A DNA stretch of 64,000 nt, taken from the NCBI RefSeq assembly GCF_023634065.1, contig NZ_JALKCV010000001.1, forward strand, positions 372,001-436,000, in the 5' to 3' direction. The position numbers were made by a program, and so were the translations under genes. The notes under the pieces were generated by a model. The model ran no database searches. It had not been told where the DNA came from and was given only the letters and a program-made list of their open reading frames with translations. The stretch comes from Microbulbifer litoralis. GTDB taxonomy: Bacteria > Pseudomonadota > Gammaproteobacteria > Pseudomonadales > Cellvibrionaceae. Positions 1 through 8,090 of this stretch are shown here, piece after piece. Numbering within the stretch: the stretch's first letter is position 1; each line of letters begins with the position of its first letter.

Positions 1-1119
1 CTGCTGTCCGCCCACTACGACGTGGTACCGGTGATTCCCGGCACGGAAAGCGAATGGGAACACCCTCCCTACAGCGGCGATATCGATGCAACCCATATCT
101 GGGGTCGCGGTGCACTGGACGACAAGAGCGCCGCCATCGGCCTGATGGAAGCCGCCACGCGGCTGCTGGCAGAGGGATTCCAGCCCGAGCGCACCGTCTA
201 TATCAGCCTGACCCACGACGAGGAAATCGGCGGCGAGAACGGCGCCCTGGCGGTGGTGGAAAAACTGAAACGGGACGGCGTGCAACTGGCCTGGAGCCTG
301 GATGAAGGCTCCTTCCTGCTGGATGGATTCATTCCCGGTATCGAGCAGCCGGTGGCCAGTATCAACGTGGCCGAGAAGGGTTACCTGACCGTGGATTTGA
401 TTGCCCACGGCAAGGGCGGCCACTCGTCCATGCCACCACGGGAAACCGCCGTGGATATCCTCGCCGGGGCCCTGGTGAAACTGCAGAAACACCCGCTGCC
501 CGGCGGGCTGGAAGGGCTGGGGGCCGACATGTTCGACGCCGTGGCCCCGCACATGCCCTTCGGCCAGCGCGCGCTGTTCGCCAACCGCTGGCTGTTCGGC
601 GGCCTGATCGACTCGGCGCTCGAAGACAGCCCCAGCACCGCCGCCATGCTGCACACCACTGTCGCGCCGACCATGCTGTCCGCCAGCATCAAGGAAAATG
701 TACTGCCGATCAGGGCCGTGGCCACGGTCAATTTCCGCGTGCACCCGCGCGACAGTGTCGACGGTATTGTCGAACACCTGCAGACGGTCATCGACGACGA
801 GCGCGTGGCCATCGAGCGCCACCGCCACCAGCCCGCCTCCCGCGTCTCCAGCAGCGAGTCGGCGGCTTTCCACACCCTGGCGGAAACCGCCCGCCACACT
901 CACGGCCAGGCGATCGTCGCCCCGGGCCTGACCATTGCCGGCACCGACAGCCGCCACTACGAAACCGTGGCCGACGACAGCTACCGCTTCAACCCGATGG
1001 TGGTCACCAAACAGGATATCAGCGGCTTCCACGGTACCAACGAGCGCATCAGTATCGACAATATGGTCAAGGCGACCCGCTTCTACCGGCAACTGATCAA
1101 CCGCGGCGCGTCGCAGTGA
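1..1119 (+). CDS. M20 family zinc carboxypeptidase/amidohydrolase (5' truncated)
   Basis: The reading frame is open from base 1, so the gene begins outside the window; 372 residues are visible. M20 landmarks are present: HYDVVP (metal-ligand His at visible residue 5), GRGALDDKS (bridging Asp), THDEEIGG near residue 72 (catalytic-base and metal-ligand Glu), the dimerisation domain after about residue 120 (GKGGHSSMPP), and FHGTNERIS near the C terminus with the last metal His. M20 enzymes hydrolyse C-terminal peptide or N-acyl amino acid bonds with two zinc ions. The long linker form resembles the CPS1/PM20D1 carboxypeptidase branch. Substrate cannot be told, and any signal peptide would lie outside the window. 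Confidence 0.88.
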   Translation: MLSAHYDVVPVIPGTESEWEHPPYSGDIDATHIWGRGALDDKSAAIGLMEAATRLLAEGFQPERTVYISLTHDEEIGGENGALAVVEKLKRDGVQLAWSLDEGSFLLDGFIPGIEQPVASINVAEKGYLTVDLIAHGKGGHSSMPPRETAVDILAGALVKLQKHPLPGGLEGLGADMFDAVAPHMPFGQRALFANRWLFGGLIDSALEDSPSTAAMLHTTVAPTMLSASIKENVLPIRAVATVNFRVHPRDSVDGIVEHLQTVIDDERVAIERHRHQPASRVSSSESAAFHTLAETARHTHGQAIVAPGLTIAGTDSRHYETVADDSYRFNPMVVTKQDISGFHGTNERISIDNMVKATRFYRQLINRGASQ

Positions 1120-1273
1120 GCGGAGACGGCGCAGGGCCCGATCGACGTGGCCATCAGGGGCACTCTTAAAAGTGCCCGCGGCCGCCCTGATAGACAGTCA
1201 GTTCTTAAGGGAGTGATAATTGTTTTAACAACGCGGATTCAACCTTTCAGACTCCCGTATTTCTCTTATACGA

Positions 1274-1351
1274 CCGTCATTCCGGACTCGATCCGGAATC
1301 CAGGCCACCGCGGCACCCTCACTGGATCCCGGATCGAGTCCGGAATGACGG
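1274..1351. repeat. 30-bp inverted repeat with nested palindromes
   Basis: Bases 1274-1303 and 1322-1351 are reverse complements with one mismatch, separated by 18 bases. Each arm itself contains a smaller palindrome (TCCGGActcgaTCCGGA), so the unit can fold as a nested cruciform. The arm starts CCGTCATTCCGGACTCGATC, the type of dispersed palindromic repeat common between proteobacterial genes. No other copy lies in this window. The rest of the 1120-1428 gap holds a short hairpin at 1158-1177 (GGGCACT/AGTGCCC, no T-tract) and no gene. Confidence 0.75.
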
Positions 1352-1428
1352 CTCCAAAGAAGGGTTTGGTCAAAATAATTTCCACAGGACTAATACACCA
1401 CCTTGTCGACGCAGAGTCCCCGATGCCG

Positions 1429-1965
1429 TCAGAGCCGCTTGTACATATAGGTGGTCGGCGACAGATGCCGGCGATCCGGGTCCAGGGCGAAGTCCGGGAT
1501 CTCCCCGGCCACCTCGAAGCCCAGGGACTGGTAGAGCTTCTGCGACGGATCCCCGCTGCGGGTATCCAGCGTGACCAGTTTTTTTCCCAGTGCGGATGCC
1601 CGCTCCAGCACCGCTTCCATCAACAGCCTGCCAATCCCCCGGCGACGGGCACGGGACAGCACGACCAACCTGGAGACTTCGCAGCGATGTCGCTGATTGG
1701 GGACGAGACCGGTCACCAACTGCACGGTGCCCACCAGTTCACCTTCCAACACGGCCACAAACAGCAGGCGCTGCCCGCCGATAACACCGGGAAAGACTTC
1801 CTGTCGCCAGTAATCGGTTGCCTGCTCCGCGGAAAAAGGCTGCAGGAAACTGATCGATGCCCCCGAATTGACACCGTCCACCAGAATAGCGGCGAGGCCT
1901 TCAAGATAACCATCCAGACAACCTTCCAGCGAACGGCCCCGCACCAGCTCGATTGACACAGACAT
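1429..1965 (-). CDS. GNAT family N-acetyltransferase
   Basis: 178 residues with the GNAT fold: acceptor-side N-terminal half, then the acetyl-CoA loop around residues 105-125 (VVLSRARRRGIGRLLM, the R/Q-x-x-G-x-G/A signature) and a conserved beta-strand plus YQSLGF near the C terminus. It starts 3 bases after the stop of the XRE-cupin regulator upstream, so the two are co-transcribed leftwards. The acceptor substrate cannot be predicted. Pairing with an XRE-cupin regulator is common for small-molecule acetyltransferases or stress loci. Confidence 0.85.
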   Translation of the reverse strand: MSVSIELVRGRSLEGCLDGYLEGLAAILVDGVNSGASISFLQPFSAEQATDYWRQEVFPGVIGGQRLLFVAVLEGELVGTVQLVTGLVPNQRHRCEVSRLVVLSRARRRGIGRLLMEAVLERASALGKKLVTLDTRSGDPSQKLYQSLGFEVAGEIPDFALDPDRRHLSPTTYMYKRL

Positions 1966-1968
1966 GCG

Positions 1969-2526
1969 CTACTCCCCCGCCGCCAGGGCAATGAGATACC
2001 TGGCCGCCTGCCGGCCGGTTTCAAACTGCGATGCGCCATACAGCCTGTACCGGACACAGTCCCCCGTCTTCAGTTGATAGACATTCCCCTCGACGGTGAT
2101 GGAGAGCGCCCCCGACAACAACAACAGGTGGTGTTCCTGGCCGGGCATGGCCGGCGCGCTGTAGGCGATGGACTGGTTCGGGGACAGGGCCCCCTCGACC
2201 AGCTCGCATTTCAGCGAGCGGGAGGGCGGCGAGACACTTCTCCGCTCGAACCCGTTTCTGTCATCCAACCAAAGCTGCTGGTCGCCCCGCCGGATCAGGG
2301 GCTCGAAATCCCGCTCCAGCGGCGACAGCAATACCGAAATCGGCAGGCCATAGACCGTCGCCAGCGCGCCGAGGGTGTCGGCAGTGGGGCTGACTTCCCC
2401 CTTTTCGATACGGGACAGGGACGCGCGGCTGATACCGCTCTGCTCCGCCAGCGCCTGGAGCGTCAGGTCCCTGTCGGTACGCAACTTCTTCAGGTAATTG
2501 GACAGGGTCTCTGAGTACATCATCAT
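1969..2526 (-). CDS. XRE-family regulator with C-terminal cupin domain
   Basis: 185 residues from the first of three consecutive ATG codons (2526, 2523, 2520); a GTG at 2535 is possible but leaves no room for the GGGA ribosome site. The N terminus is a lambda-repressor-type HTH (residues about 7-65: LRTDRDLTLQALAEQSGISR followed by ASLSRIEKGEVSPT). The C-terminal third is a cupin barrel (GQEHHLLLLSGALSI, YQLKTGDCVRY). This architecture usually regulates small metabolic or detoxification genes and may sense a ligand through the cupin. It lies 3 bases before the acetyltransferase gene and diverges from the thiamine locus. Confidence 0.87.
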   Translation of the reverse strand: MMMYSETLSNYLKKLRTDRDLTLQALAEQSGISRASLSRIEKGEVSPTADTLGALATVYGLPISVLLSPLERDFEPLIRRGDQQLWLDDRNGFERRSVSPPSRSLKCELVEGALSPNQSIAYSAPAMPGQEHHLLLLSGALSITVEGNVYQLKTGDCVRYRLYGASQFETGRQAARYLIALAAGE

Positions 2527-2657
2527 GATTCCCACTTAAGAACAAAAATCTCATATCTGGGATTTTAACGGCGTACCCCAAGCTGTCAACAGGTCTTTCG
2601 CGGCCCGCCGATATCGTTTCCCGCCCCGGCACTCATCTGCTACTATCGCCGCCGCAA

Positions 2658-2752
2658 AACCTAAGGGGTGGCTCCGGCCTGAGATGCAGACGGAATTTCC
2701 GTCTGGCAAACCCTTGAACCTGATCCGGTTAATACCGGCGTAGGAATAGGTA
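2658..2752 (+). promoter_or_regulatory. TPP riboswitch (THI element)
   Basis: The conserved thiamine pyrophosphate aptamer core is readable: GGGGTG at 2665-2670, CTGAGATG at about 2679-2686, an internal hairpin (CAGACGG/CCGTCTG) forming the variable P3 arm, then ACCCTTGAACCTGATC and CCGGTTAATACCGGCGTAGG. Helix P1 closes between CCTA (2660-2663) and the TAGG pair near 2741-2750. A TGTGGTT/AACCACA hairpin follows before the ribosome site of the TonB receptor at 2833, so the switch probably controls initiation rather than making a T-tract terminator. TPP-bound RNA should lower expression of the downstream uptake genes. Confidence 0.95.
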
Positions 2753-2832
2753 CCCAGTGTGGTTCCCCAAACCACATCCTCTTCACGTCGCACACCGGGT
2801 CTCTTTCACTCCGCTATTCCCGAGAGAGAGCC

Positions 2833-4995
2833 ATGAATCGAGCAACCAGAATAAAACCGCTCAGTTGGTGGATCGGCCTGGCCGGCTGCCTGGGCAGCGC
2901 CACCGTGGCAGCCGCGAACCCCGAAACCACAGAGTTGGAAGAAGTCGTCGTCACCAGCCAGTTCCGCCAAACCGCGCAACTGGAAACCGCCACCAGCGTC
3001 AGTGTGCTCGGTGAAAAAACCATTGAAGCCCGCGGCGCCGGCCACCTGGAACAGCTGCTCAACCTGGCACCCAACGTGAATTTTGCCAGCGGCGCCTCCC
3101 GCGGCCGCTTTGTGCAGATCCGCGGTATCGGCGAGCGCAGCCAGTTTATCGATCCGGTCAACCCATCCGTGGGCCTGGTTATCGACGGCATCGACTTTAC
3201 CGGCCTGGGCCTCGCGGCCAGTACCCTGGATATGGACCGGGTGGAAATCCTGCGCGGGCCACAGGGAACCGTCTACGGTGCCAATGCGCTGGCCGGCCTG
3301 ATCACCATGACCAGCAACGCGCCGTCGGCCGACCCCATGGCGCGGGTATCGGCGGAAGCGGCGCAGTACGGCGGTCGCACCCTGTCCGCCGTCGCCAGCG
3401 GCCCCCTCGGTGAAAACGGTGAAAACGGTGAAAAGCTGGCCTACCGCCTCGCGGCGCAGACGCGCCAGTCCGATGGCTATGTCGAGAACCGCTACCTGGA
3501 CCGCGACGATACCCAGGATATCGACGAATCCATGTTGCGCGGCAAGCTGCGCTATCGGGCCAACGACGACCTGCAGCTGGATTTCTCACTGCTGCAGATC
3601 GATGTCGACAACGGCTACGATGCCTTCTCACTGGACAATTCCCGCCATACCATTTCCGACCAGCCGGGCCGGGATACCCAGGAAACCCTGGCCGGCGCCC
3701 TGAGCGGCCGGTGGACCGGCAGCGACCTGTTTACCCTCGAATCGGTACTGAGCCTGGCGGACTCGGAAACAGAATACGGCTACGACGAAGACTGGACCTA
3801 CGTCGGCTTCCACCCCGACGAATACAGCTCCACCGACAATTACCACCGCGACCGGGACAACCTCAGCGCCGATGTCCGCTTTATCTCCAGCGACGCCTCC
3901 CGGCTGTTCGGCGACAGCACCGACTGGGTGGCCGGCATTTATATCCGCCGCGAAGAGGAATCGCTGCTGCGCAACGGGAATTTCCGCAGCCAGTTCGATA
4001 CCGAAAACAACGCCGTCTACGGCCAGTTGCGTAGCGCCCTCGGCCGGCGCTTCGACCTGGTAACCGGCCTGCGGCTGGAACAGCGCAGCGCGGATTATGC
4101 CGATTCCCTGGCCGTTACCACGGCCACCGACGAAGACCTGTGGGGCGGCAATATCACACTGGAATACCACCGGTCGCAAGGTACCATGCTCTACGGCACC
4201 CTCTCTCGCGGCTACAAGGCCGGCGGTGTCAACGGCCGCATCATTTCCGCCTCGGCCGGCAACCCGCAGATCGGTAGCGATGTATTCGAGTTCGATACCG
4301 AGCAGCTGCTCAACTACGAGCTCGGTATCAAGGGCAACTGGCTCGACAACCGGTTGCAGGTGCAACTGGCCGCCTTCTACCAGGACCGCAGCGACGTGCA
4401 GGCCAAGCAGTCGGTCTTCAATCCCGGCGACTTTTCCTTCGACGACTTCCTCACCAACGCCGCCGGCGGCAGCACCACCGGTTTGGAAGCGGAGCTGCAC
4501 TACCGGGCCACCGACAGGCTGCGCCTGTTTACCTCGGTGGGCTGGCTGAATGCGGAATTCGAGGACTTCGCCAGCTCCTCCCATGTGGATGCGCGCAACG
4601 ACTACACCGGCGAGGTGTTCGCCCCGGTGGACCTGGACGGCCGCGACCTGGCTCACGCGCCCAACTACCAGTTCTTTACCGGCGCCGAGTACGCACTGCC
4701 GGCGAACCTGGTGTTGCGCCTGGAAATGGAGGGCAAGGACGACTTCTACTTTTCCAACAGCCACAACGAAAAGTCCACCGCCTACGAGCTGTTCAACGCG
4801 CGCCTGACCTACAGCGGCGACCGCTGGGATGTGTCGCTGTGGGGCAGGAACCTGACCGACGAGGTTTACTACACCCGCGGCTTCTATTTCAGCAACCAGT
4901 TCGGCAACAACCCGGCCAACGGCTATGCGCCGGAGGCCTACTACCAGCTGGGCGAGCCGCGTATTGCGGGTATTTCCGGCAGCTATACGTTTTAA
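2833..4995 (+). CDS. TonB-dependent receptor, predicted thiamine (or precursor) transporter
   Basis: 720-residue outer-membrane receptor: signal peptide (about residues 1-28, ending VAAAN), TonB box-like ELEEVVVTSQ, plug domain (about 45-160 with VEILRGPQGTVYGANALAG), then a 22-strand barrel ending in the aromatic C terminus GISGSYTF. GAGAGAG lies just upstream of the ATG. The gene is directly downstream of the TPP riboswitch and upstream of a YkoF-like protein, a PnuT-like permease and a kinase, so thiamine is the likely cargo; riboswitch-controlled TonB receptors of this kind are known in proteobacteria and Bacteroidetes. Residues near 194-201 carry a threefold GEN repeat (9-bp direct repeats at 3411-3435). 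Confidence 0.9.
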   Translation: MNRATRIKPLSWWIGLAGCLGSATVAAANPETTELEEVVVTSQFRQTAQLETATSVSVLGEKTIEARGAGHLEQLLNLAPNVNFASGASRGRFVQIRGIGERSQFIDPVNPSVGLVIDGIDFTGLGLAASTLDMDRVEILRGPQGTVYGANALAGLITMTSNAPSADPMARVSAEAAQYGGRTLSAVASGPLGENGENGEKLAYRLAAQTRQSDGYVENRYLDRDDTQDIDESMLRGKLRYRANDDLQLDFSLLQIDVDNGYDAFSLDNSRHTISDQPGRDTQETLAGALSGRWTGSDLFTLESVLSLADSETEYGYDEDWTYVGFHPDEYSSTDNYHRDRDNLSADVRFISSDASRLFGDSTDWVAGIYIRREEESLLRNGNFRSQFDTENNAVYGQLRSALGRRFDLVTGLRLEQRSADYADSLAVTTATDEDLWGGNITLEYHRSQGTMLYGTLSRGYKAGGVNGRIISASAGNPQIGSDVFEFDTEQLLNYELGIKGNWLDNRLQVQLAAFYQDRSDVQAKQSVFNPGDFSFDDFLTNAAGGSTTGLEAELHYRATDRLRLFTSVGWLNAEFEDFASSSHVDARNDYTGEVFAPVDLDGRDLAHAPNYQFFTGAEYALPANLVLRLEMEGKDDFYFSNSHNEKSTAYELFNARLTYSGDRWDVSLWGRNLTDEVYYTRGFYFSNQFGNNPANGYAPEAYYQLGEPRIAGISGSYTF

Positions 4996-5035
4996 CAGAA
5001 TGGCAAAGACGGCCATCGCAGGAGCCTAATGCCGG

Positions 5036-5285
5036 CTAGCCCGGATATTTCACCAGGGGCCACGATGATCGCGCCGAGATCTGTGCGCTCAGTGCATTTT
5101 TGTGGCGTACATGCATGCTTACTGCACGTATTAGCCACAAAAATGTGCTGAGCGTGCAGAGATCAAGCGAGGGCGTGGCCAGCGTTGGCCGGTGACAATC
5201 TGTCCCCACGGAGATCCCTGAAAACATTAACGAAAACATAGAGTTACGCTGCATTCTGAGCGGCCTGGTGAAATATCCGGGCTAG
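5036..5285. mobile_element. 250-bp MITE, family A, copy 1
   Basis: The element begins and ends with CTAG; the terminal inverted repeat starts CTAGCCCGGATATTTCAC and matches its reverse complement at the other end over 22 bases. The interior has a second, imperfect inverted repeat (arms of about 30 nt starting CGAGATCTG and ending GAGATCAAG) able to form a long hairpin. The copy at 34526-34775 has exactly the same length and 6 substitutions. There is no transposase; a short leftward ORF inside is not credible as a gene. CTAG at both ends suggests a 4-bp YTAR-type target duplication as made by IS5-like transposases. It sits in the thiamine operon between the receptor and ykoF-like genes. Confidence 0.85.
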
Positions 5286-5338
5286 TTAAGCAACTGAAGA
5301 TTAGGAAGATGAGATTGCACCGGGCCTTAGTTGATATC

Positions 5339-5471
5339 GGGGCGGCCCTGCTACCGGGTGCAGCCTTGCGAGACACGCCGTGAATACGTCCCTGTAGGCT
5401 TGTCCGCGAGGTCCCTCTCGCAGACAGTCTCGCAAGGCTGCACCCGGCATCAGGGCCTTTGCGTCGACAGC
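5339..5471. repeat. Variable-stem hairpin repeat, family C, copy 1
   Basis: Conserved outer flanks (GCGGCCCTGCTACCGGG on the left; CCCGGCATCAGGGCCTTTGC on the right) enclose a perfect stem of about 21 bp (CCGGGTGCAGCCTTGCGAGA pairing with its complement) and a conserved loop (ACGCCGTGAAT..GTCC, then a small inner hairpin TGTCCGCGA/TCGCAGACA). Copies at 46879-47006 and 22489-22585 keep the loop but have a different, still self-complementary stem. It lies 61 bases before the ykoF-like gene. Function unknown. Confidence 0.8.
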
Positions 5472-5520
5472 GTGGCTTAACTGACTGACTTCTACAAACC
5501 TAGACTGGAACAACAGCACT

Positions 5521-5784
5521 ATGAAACTATCCGTGGAAATCAGCATGTACCCGCTGAAAGACGCGTATATTCCCGCGATTCAGGATTTTATCGAGCGCCT
5601 GAACGGCCACCCGCAACTGCAGGTCATCACCAACACCATGAGCACCCGGGTATTCGGCGACTACGACCTGCTGATGGACACACTGAAAGCGGAGATGCGC
5701 AGGTCCTACGAGCAGTTCGGCCGCGCCATTTTCGTGTGCAAATTTATCGACGGCGACCTGCACCCGGACAACACCGATGCCTAG
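5521..5784 (+). CDS. YkoF/MTH1187-like thiamine-binding protein
   Basis: 87 residues forming one ferredoxin-like domain of the thiamine-binding family (formerly DUF77): start KLSVEISMYPLKDAY, then IQDFIERLNGHPQL, NTMSTRVFGDYDLLM, and a C-terminal strand FVCKFIDGD. B. subtilis YkoF has two such domains and binds thiamine/HMP; single-domain homologues form tetramers. There is no signal peptide, so it should act in the cytoplasm. It overlaps the next gene by 8 bases, placing it with the PnuT-like permease and the kinase. The ribosome site is weak (GGAACA). Confidence 0.85.
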   Translation: MKLSVEISMYPLKDAYIPAIQDFIERLNGHPQLQVITNTMSTRVFGDYDLLMDTLKAEMRRSYEQFGRAIFVCKFIDGDLHPDNTDA

Positions 5785-6433
5785 CGCCGAAATTCGCGAT
5801 GCCATCGCCACCGCATTTGCCGCCATGTCCCTGTGGGAGCTGGCGGCGGTGGTACTGGCGCTGGCCTACCTGCTGCTGGCGATGCGGGAGAAAATCCTCT
5901 GCTGGTACGCGGCCTTCGCCAGCACGGCAATCTACCTGTTCCTGTTCTGGGACGTCAGCCTGCTGATGGAGTCGGCGCTGCAGATCTTCTACCTGCTGAT
6001 CGCCATCTACGGCTGGTGGCAGTGGAAAAACCGGCGCGCCGAGCGGCGGGAACTGCAGATTCACCGCTGGCCGGCGGCCACCCATATCACCGCCCTGTCG
6101 ATCGTCGGCCTGCTGACGCTGGTGTTCGGCTACGGACTGCAGCGATACACCGATGCCGCACTGCCCTACCTCGATTCGTTTACCACCTGGGGCGCGGTGG
6201 TAACCACCTACATGGTTACCCGCAAGGTACTCGAAAACTGGCTCTACTGGGTGGTCGTCGACGGCGCGGCCATCTATCTGTATATCGACCGGGAACTGTA
6301 CCTGACCGCGGTTTTGTTCGTACTGTATGTGATCATCGTCATCATCGGGTTTTTTAATTGGCTGGCGCTGTACCGGCGGCAGCTTCCCGAGAGCAATCAG
6401 CCCTCGATGGCGGAAAGCGGCGCTGCACAATGA
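5777..6433 (+). CDS. pnuT: PnuC-family permease, predicted thiamine transporter PnuT
   Basis: 218 residues with about seven hydrophobic segments and the PnuC-family pattern: AMREKILCWYAAFASTAIYL near the start, YGWWQWKNRR in the middle (family WxxW substrate-stacking motif), and YMVTRKVLENWLYWVVVD followed by a last helix pair. PnuC proteins are facilitators whose substrate is trapped by phosphorylation; riboswitch-linked PnuT members carry thiamine rather than nicotinamide riboside. The ATG overlaps the ykoF-like gene by 8 bases, and the stop overlaps the kinase start (ATGA at 6430-6433). Thiamine specificity rests on the riboswitch and neighbours. Confidence 0.88.
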   Translation: MPSAEIRDAIATAFAAMSLWELAAVVLALAYLLLAMREKILCWYAAFASTAIYLFLFWDVSLLMESALQIFYLLIAIYGWWQWKNRRAERRELQIHRWPAATHITALSIVGLLTLVFGYGLQRYTDAALPYLDSFTTWGAVVTTYMVTRKVLENWLYWVVVDGAAIYLYIDRELYLTAVLFVLYVIIVIIGFFNWLALYRRQLPESNQPSMAESGAAQ

Positions 6434-7332
6434 CAGCTCCTGCCACGGACATCATCCCGGACGACTGGCCGCGCTGGAGTGCCACCAGGCCCAGGTTGAT
6501 CCGCACGCTGGCGAACGGACTGACCAACCGCAGTTTCCTGCTGGCCGACGGAGAGCGGCAGCTGGTGCTGCGCATTAATTCCGCCATCAGCGAGGCACTG
6601 GACCTTAACCGGGAAGCCGAGGCGCAGGCGTTGCACCTGGCGGACAGGGCCGGGCTGTGCGCGCCGCTGGTCCACTGTGATCCGGGGCAGCGGTACCTGG
6701 TCACCCGCCATATCCCCGGCGACCACTGGCGTCCGGACGGCGCCGGCGCCTTCGCGCAACTGGCGGCCCTGTTGCGCGCGATTCACAAGCTGCCGGCCAT
6801 CGATGCCGAGCTGGATATCGGCGACAAGGTTGGCCGCTACCGGCGCTCGATCGATACGGACAACAGTCTGTTGCGGCCACTACAATCCCTGCACCGGCCG
6901 CTACAGCGGCACATCGCCGCGGCCGGCGAGCTGGGCAGCGGCAAGGTGCTCTGCCACAACGACCTGCTGGCGGACAACCTGATCGCCGGTACTGATGGAA
7001 GACTCAGCGCCATCGACTGGGAATACGCCGCCAGCGGCGACCCCTTTTACGACCTGGCGGTTATCTGTGAAGGGCAGCACCTGAAGAAGGGGCAGCGGGA
7101 AACGCTGCTGGCGGAATACCTCCAGCGCCCGACGTCGGACAGGGACCGGCAGCGCCTCGATCACTGGCGGATTATCTACGGCTACCTGTCGCTGCTGTGG
7201 TATGCGGTGCAGTGGTCCTGCGGCGGCCTGGGAGGCCCCGGTATAGGCGATCAGATCAACGGGCAGATGGCGTTGCTATCCGGACGGCTCTCCGGTTTCG
7301 AAAATGGAAGCAAGGCGACTGTGATCGACTGA
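6430..7332 (+). CDS. APH-fold phosphotransferase, predicted thiamine kinase
   Basis: 300 residues from the ATG that overlaps the pnuT stop (an in-frame upstream start would run through pnuT). Kinase motifs of the aminoglycoside/choline kinase fold: N-lobe LANGLTNRSFLL and QLVLRIN, catalytic loop VLCHNDLLADNLI (Brenner motif, HND), metal loop AIDWEYAASGDPFYDLA. ThiK-like enzymes of this fold phosphorylate thiamine, which would trap what PnuT lets in. Context is strong (TPP riboswitch, receptor, binding protein, permease); the sequence alone would also allow choline kinase. A rightward end with no clear terminator before the convergent GIY-YIG gene. Confidence 0.82.
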   Translation: MTAPATDIIPDDWPRWSATRPRLIRTLANGLTNRSFLLADGERQLVLRINSAISEALDLNREAEAQALHLADRAGLCAPLVHCDPGQRYLVTRHIPGDHWRPDGAGAFAQLAALLRAIHKLPAIDAELDIGDKVGRYRRSIDTDNSLLRPLQSLHRPLQRHIAAAGELGSGKVLCHNDLLADNLIAGTDGRLSAIDWEYAASGDPFYDLAVICEGQHLKKGQRETLLAEYLQRPTSDRDRQRLDHWRIIYGYLSLLWYAVQWSCGGLGGPGIGDQINGQMALLSGRLSGFENGSKATVID

Positions 7333-7368
7333 ATTGCGGATCCGCTTGCGGTCCATCACCGCAAAACC

Positions 7369-7914
7369 TCAACCGATAAAACGCACCGCTTTCTGCCCAT
7401 AGATATAGCCGAAATCCAGGCTCTCGGTCCCCTCTGCCGATTCGCGCGCCGCCCGTTCATCGCGGCGATTCCACGGGTAATCGAAATGCCCCAGCCGAAC
7501 CATCGACTCGAATTTTTTCGGCTCCGTGAGCGGGATACAGGTGAAGTAGAGCCCTTCCAACGGAAAACTCAGTTCGGCCGGAATTTTCGCCTGCATCGAC
7601 TGCAGTTTCGGCAGTAGCTCTTTATAGTATGACTTGATCGATTTACTCGCTTTGGAACCCGTCCGGTGTTCCCCGCGGGCGTTCACACCGATAAAGTGTT
7701 CCCCCAGCCGTTTCCTGATCGAGCCCTCATGCTTGCCGACATACATGGGAAAAAAATTCGTCGGGTATCCCGCCGCGTGCAGCCCGAAAGCCGTTCCCTG
7801 GTTGGCGATATACGCCTCTTTCCTGAAGCCGATTTCATAGACGCCGGGTTTATCCGGCGCATCGAGATAGTTTTTCAGCGGTCTCAATTTTTCCCACGAA
7901 GGTCCATTCATCAC
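7369..7914 (-). CDS. GIY-YIG domain protein of unknown function
   Basis: 181 residues from GTG 7914, chosen because GGAGG (7923-7927) is 8 bases upstream; ATG 7911 and TTG 7920 are alternatives. A GIY-YIG nuclease-like core is recognisable: PGVYEIGF about residue 25, MYVGKHEGSIRKRLGEHF about residues 60-77. The rest (KASKSIKSYYKELLPKLQ, FTCIPLTEPKKFESMVRLGH, YPWNRRDER) matches no family I know, though Glu in KKFESM could be the metal-binding Glu of the fold. It could be a nuclease or a degenerate nucleic-acid binder. Standalone gene, convergent with the thiamine kinase. Confidence 0.6.
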   Translation of the reverse strand: MMNGPSWEKLRPLKNYLDAPDKPGVYEIGFRKEAYIANQGTAFGLHAAGYPTNFFPMYVGKHEGSIRKRLGEHFIGVNARGEHRTGSKASKSIKSYYKELLPKLQSMQAKIPAELSFPLEGLYFTCIPLTEPKKFESMVRLGHFDYPWNRRDERAARESAEGTESLDFGYIYGQKAVRFIG

Positions 7915-8090
7915 CGTCAACGCCTCCTTGTTGTCACAGGCGAATGCGCCCGTCTGTGTCGATGCATAGCGCCGATCAATCTACCCCAGTAAGGGCCGCA
8001 TCACCAGAAGAACAATTTCACTCCGACACCATTTATTATCAATTCCGCCAATAAAACAGCGTCGACTAGGGAAATATTTTCGGGCAGACA

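Noticed and set aside
3628-5016. 462-codon leftward open frame opposite the thiamine receptor
   Set aside because: Antisense shadow of a well-supported TonB receptor; low-complexity Val/Ala/Gly composition and no domain.
5036-5254. Short leftward ORF inside MITE A (also present at 34526-34729)
   Set aside because: It spans the element's inverted repeats and hairpin, and its frame follows from repeat sequence; no domain or ribosome site.
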